Origin: Fodinibacter sp963800505
Lineage (GTDB): Bacteria; Actinomycetota; Actinomycetes; Actinomycetales; Dermatophilaceae
NCBI GenBank assembly: GCA_963800505.1
Contig: CAWDBL010000017.1
Location: 62,001 to 126,000 of the forward strand
Length of the DNA: 64,000 bases
Direction: 5' to 3'
This document shows positions 61,498 through 64,000 of the stretch, one piece after another (within the stretch, counting starts at the first letter, position 1; each line of letters begins with the position of its first letter). The notes under the pieces are model-generated. The model saw only the letters and a program-made list of their open reading frames with translations. It was not told where the DNA came from and made no database searches. The position numbers were made by a program, and so were the translations under genes.

Positions 61498-62304
61498 ATG
61501 ACCACCGCAACGCCGAGCACCGAGTCCCGCCAGCCCGTCGTCTACCTCAGCCACGGAGCGCCGCCGCTCGCCGACGACGCCACCTGGACGGCCGAGCTCG
61601 CCGCGTGGTCCGAGGACCTGCCGCGCCCGAGCGCCATCCTCGTGGTGTCGGCGCACTGGGAGCTCGCCCCCATGGCGGTCTCGGCCACCACCGGTGACGT
61701 GCCCCTGCTCTACGACTTCTGGGGCTTCCCGCAGCGCTACTACGAGGTCACCTACGACGCGCCCGGCGCCCCCGAGCTCGCCCGCTCGGTGGCGGGGCTG
61801 CTGTCCGGCGCCGGCGAGACCCTGCACCAGGACCCTTCCCGAGGCCTCGACCACGGTGCCTACGTGCCGCTGAAAGAGATGTTCCCCGAGGCCGACGTGC
61901 CCGTGGTGCAGCTCTCGATGCCCACCCTCGACCCGCACCGGCTGTTCGCGCTCGGCGAGCGCCTCGCGCCGCTGCGCGACGAGAACGTGCTGATCCTCGG
62001 GTCGGGGTTCACCACGCACAACCTGGGCTGGTTCGACCCGAGCGCTCCCTCGGATGCCGCGCCCCCCACCCCGTCGGCCGAGTTCGACCACTGGGCGGCC
62101 GAGACCGTCGGCCGGGGCGACGTCGACTCGGTGCTCGACTTCCTCGCCAAGGCACCGGCCGCCCGCGAGGCGCACCCCCGCACCGAGCACTGGGCGCCGC
62201 TCTACGTGGCGCTCGGCGCTGCCTCGGCCGGTGGGGTCGACGCGACGAGCGTCATCGAGGGCTTCTGGTTCGGGCTGAGCAAGCGCTCCTGGCAGTTCGC
62301 CTGA
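61498..62304 (+). CDS. LigB/DODA-type extradiol ring-cleavage dioxygenase
   Basis: A 268-aa dioxygenase of the DODA-type (YgiD/MhqO-like) family. Conserved metal and acid-base His residues occur in YLSHGAPP, VVSAHWE, GLDHGAYVPL and the later EHWAPLY. It opens catechol-like rings; substrate unknown. ATG 61498 has AGGAG 8 nt upstream. The operator at 61463 suggests repression relieved by a phenolic or quinone compound. Confidence 0.9.
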   Translation: MTTATPSTESRQPVVYLSHGAPPLADDATWTAELAAWSEDLPRPSAILVVSAHWELAPMAVSATTGDVPLLYDFWGFPQRYYEVTYDAPGAPELARSVAGLLSGAGETLHQDPSRGLDHGAYVPLKEMFPEADVPVVQLSMPTLDPHRLFALGERLAPLRDENVLILGSGFTTHNLGWFDPSAPSDAAPPTPSAEFDHWAAETVGRGDVDSVLDFLAKAPAAREAHPRTEHWAPLYVALGAASAGGVDATSVIEGFWFGLSKRSWQFA

Positions 62305-62349
62305 CACCGACGCCCTGCTCGCGCACCGGGGACGGGCCCGCGAGCCGGC

Positions 62350-63237
62350 TCAGGGGACGACGATGGCGGGAACAGGAGAGCTGCGCACGATCTTCGCCGC
62401 GCTCGAGCCGAGGAAGACCTTCGAGGCCAGGTTCGAGGACGAGGACGACCCGACGACGAGCACGTCGCCGCGGTTCCACTCGAGCCGGTCCATCGCCCCA
62501 CCCCAGGAGGTCCCGACCGCGACGACGGTCGACACGCGGTCGTCGGAGAAGCCCTGCGATCGCAGGTGCTCGACGGCGTCCGCCTGCTCGACCGTGGCCT
62601 GAGCCACCCACTGCGTGTGGACCATCTCCTCCGAGCCGCTGACCAGGCTGGGCCGCATCGTGCGACTCCTGACCGCGAAGGTCACCACGCGCAGCGAGGC
62701 ATCGATGCGGCCGCAGATGCCGGCAACCCGGTCCAGCAGGGACCACGTGGCGTCGTCGCCGCGAAACCCCAGGGTCGCCCGTTCGATGCGGGCTACCGGT
62801 CCGGCCCAGTACCCCCGGGGAGCCACGGCGACCGGCACGTCGGAGGAGTGCAGGAGCCGGTCGGTCTTGGACGTGAGCGAGATTCGCCCGTGCGGCCCGT
62901 CGTCGCCGGAGCCCACGACGATGAGCGAGGCCTCGAGCTCGGCCGCCCGGTCGAGCAGCGTCTGGGGCACCGAGCGGCCCGAGACCCACGACGCCTCGCT
63001 CGGCACGTCGGCATGCTCCAGGAGCAGCTCGCGCGCCGAGGCGGCGCAGTGCTCGCCCTCCTCCTGAGCCCAGCGGCGGAAGTCGCGGTCGGTGTCCCCG
63101 GCGACGGGGGTGGGCCAGACCTGGGGCACCACGGTGACCGCATGCACCGAGTCGTGGTCGGAGCGGGCGAGCTGGCAGGCGAGCTCGAGGGCTCCGGTGT
63201 CGTCCTGGTGCGGGCTGAAACCGAGCAGGATGGTCAC
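62350..63237 (-). CDS. Tandem universal stress protein
   Basis: A 295-aa protein with two Usp domains. Domain 1: ILLGFSPHQDDTGALELA, LIVVGSGDDGPHGRISLTSKT. Domain 2: LGFRGDDATWSLLDRVAG, VLVVGSSSSSNLASKVFLGSS. GTG 63237 overlaps the permease stop (GTGA). It parallels the permease/UspA pair at 11170-13116, but with two domains. Confidence 0.88.
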   Translation of the reverse strand: MTILLGFSPHQDDTGALELACQLARSDHDSVHAVTVVPQVWPTPVAGDTDRDFRRWAQEEGEHCAASARELLLEHADVPSEASWVSGRSVPQTLLDRAAELEASLIVVGSGDDGPHGRISLTSKTDRLLHSSDVPVAVAPRGYWAGPVARIERATLGFRGDDATWSLLDRVAGICGRIDASLRVVTFAVRSRTMRPSLVSGSEEMVHTQWVAQATVEQADAVEHLRSQGFSDDRVSTVVAVGTSWGGAMDRLEWNRGDVLVVGSSSSSNLASKVFLGSSAAKIVRSSPVPAIVVP

Positions 63238-64000
63238 GTGCCCTCGTCCCCTCGCGGTTCGGCGATCTCCTCTTCGTCGGTGTAGGTGTTGAGCGTGGCG
63301 TGGCGGCGTCCGTAGACCGCGTAGAACCCGACCACGATGACCAGCCAGGTCGCGAAGATCGACCAGGTGATGGCCGGCAGCTTGACGAGGATCCACACGC
63401 AGGCGAGGACGGTGAGCACGGGGGTGACCGGGTAGCCGGGGATGCGGAACGGCCGCTCGAGGTGCGCGTGGGTGCGGCGCAGGACCAGGACACCGATGGC
63501 GACGACCGAGAACGCGAAGAGGGTCCCGATGGAGACCGTGTCCCACAGGTAGTCCGAGGGCACCAGGCCGGCGACCAGCGCGACGACGACCGCCACGACG
63601 ACGGTGTTGAACGTCGGTGTGAGGGTCTTCGCGTTGACCTTGGTGAAGCGCCTCGAGATCAGCCCGTCACGGCCGATCGCGAACAGGATGCGGGTCTGGC
63701 CGTACAGCGTGACGAGCGTGACGGAGAAGATCGAGATCACGGCGCCGGCAGCCAGCACGGTGCCCCAGATCGTCGAACCGGTGACGTCGTTGAGGATCTG
63801 GGACAGCCCCGCGCTCTCCGCCTCCTCGGTGCTGAACCAGGCGGCTTCCTTGGCGGCGATGCCCGCCACGGCGACGAGGACGTACACCGTCGTGACGATG
63901 ATGAGCGCGCCGATGATCGCCCGCGGCAGGGACCGTTGGGGGTCCTTGACCTCCTCGCCCGCGGTGGCCACGGCATCCAGGCCGATGAAGGAGAAGAAGA
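63234..64000 (-). CDS. APC-family cationic amino acid transporter-like permease (5' end beyond window)
   Basis: C-terminal 255 residues. FFSFIGLDAVATAGEEVKDP is the helix 6 motif of the CAT group; SLPRAIIGALIIVTTVYVLV, YGQTRILFAIGRDGL and FRIPGYPVTPVLTV follow, then an acidic tail. It is truncated by the window edge. The frame continues to the last base. Confidence 0.85.
   Translation of the reverse strand, partial: FFSFIGLDAVATAGEEVKDPQRSLPRAIIGALIIVTTVYVLVAVAGIAAKEAAWFSTEEAESAGLSQILNDVTGSTIWGTVLAAGAVISIFSVTLVTLYGQTRILFAIGRDGLISRRFTKVNAKTLTPTFNTVVVAVVVALVAGLVPSDYLWDTVSIGTLFAFSVVAIGVLVLRRTHAHLERPFRIPGYPVTPVLTVLACVWILVKLPAITWSIFATWLVIVVGFYAVYGRRHATLNTYTDEEEIAEPRGDEGT

Overview
The window is a high-GC (roughly 70%) actinobacterial chromosome segment. 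Gene content and order (dacB, Zn-metalloprotease, tilS, hpt, ftsH, folE, folP, folBK, DUF3180 beside DUF2520, panC, nadB, nadC), a Lys-rich topoisomerase I, SARP regulator, class F sortase and many GTG starts with 4-nt overlaps suggest Micrococcales, probably Intrasporangiaceae/Dermatophilaceae. That placement is inference; no rRNA is present. No transposase, integrase, phage gene or CRISPR array was found.

Layout. 1-5.3 kb: sugar-phosphate isomerase, Ppx/GppA, Cys-rich protein, methyltransferase and an HMA/membrane/cupredoxin copper-handling fusion. 5.4-10.3 kb: nadC, nadB, panC and a DUF2520 dehydrogenase. 10.4-18.7 kb looks accessory, sitting between the pan/nad and folate blocks: an XRE/membrane-protein pair, UspA plus APC permease, a MidA-type methyltransferase beside an orphan NuoD, and two related surface proteins followed by a sortase. 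18.7-28.2 kb: folate, ftsH, hpt, tilS, metalloprotease and dacB, all on the minus strand; ppa diverges. 29-35 kb: a large SARP/ATPase/TPR regulator and a two-component system with two response regulators. 35-41 kb: multicopper oxidase with its own signal peptidase, a 749-aa secreted protein and CopD. 41-49.4 kb: DUF427, LURP-like protein, MFS exporter, phosphotransferase, tRNA-Thr(CGU), secreted peptidase, holB and tmk. 49.5-57.2 kb: a second two-component system with a repetitive secreted protein, a TipA-type MerR, SCP2 protein, glycosyltransferase and an FG-GAP secreted protein. 57.4-64 kb: topA, aroE, a LigB-type dioxygenase and a second UspA/APC pair cut by the window edge.

Most notable signals. 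(1) A 14-bp palindrome close to TGCGAGNNCTCGCA lies exactly 29 bp before a TANNNT -10 box upstream of three secreted-protein genes (16186, 17095, 57234), two of which precede the sortase, so it may define a surface-protein regulon. (2) The octamer GGATGCCG is far more frequent than composition predicts on both strands, often at the price of rare codons, like a HIP1-type genome motif. (3) A MidA/NDUFAF7-type methyltransferase sits next to an orphan NuoD that keeps the arginine methylated in mitochondrial complex I. (4) A GTGAAA..CCGGGT motif precedes the multicopper oxidase, its secreted neighbour and copD. (5) A nested perfect palindrome of 80 bp at 25566 has a decayed relative at 52438. (6) A methyltransferase remnant at 11089 marks a past rearrangement.
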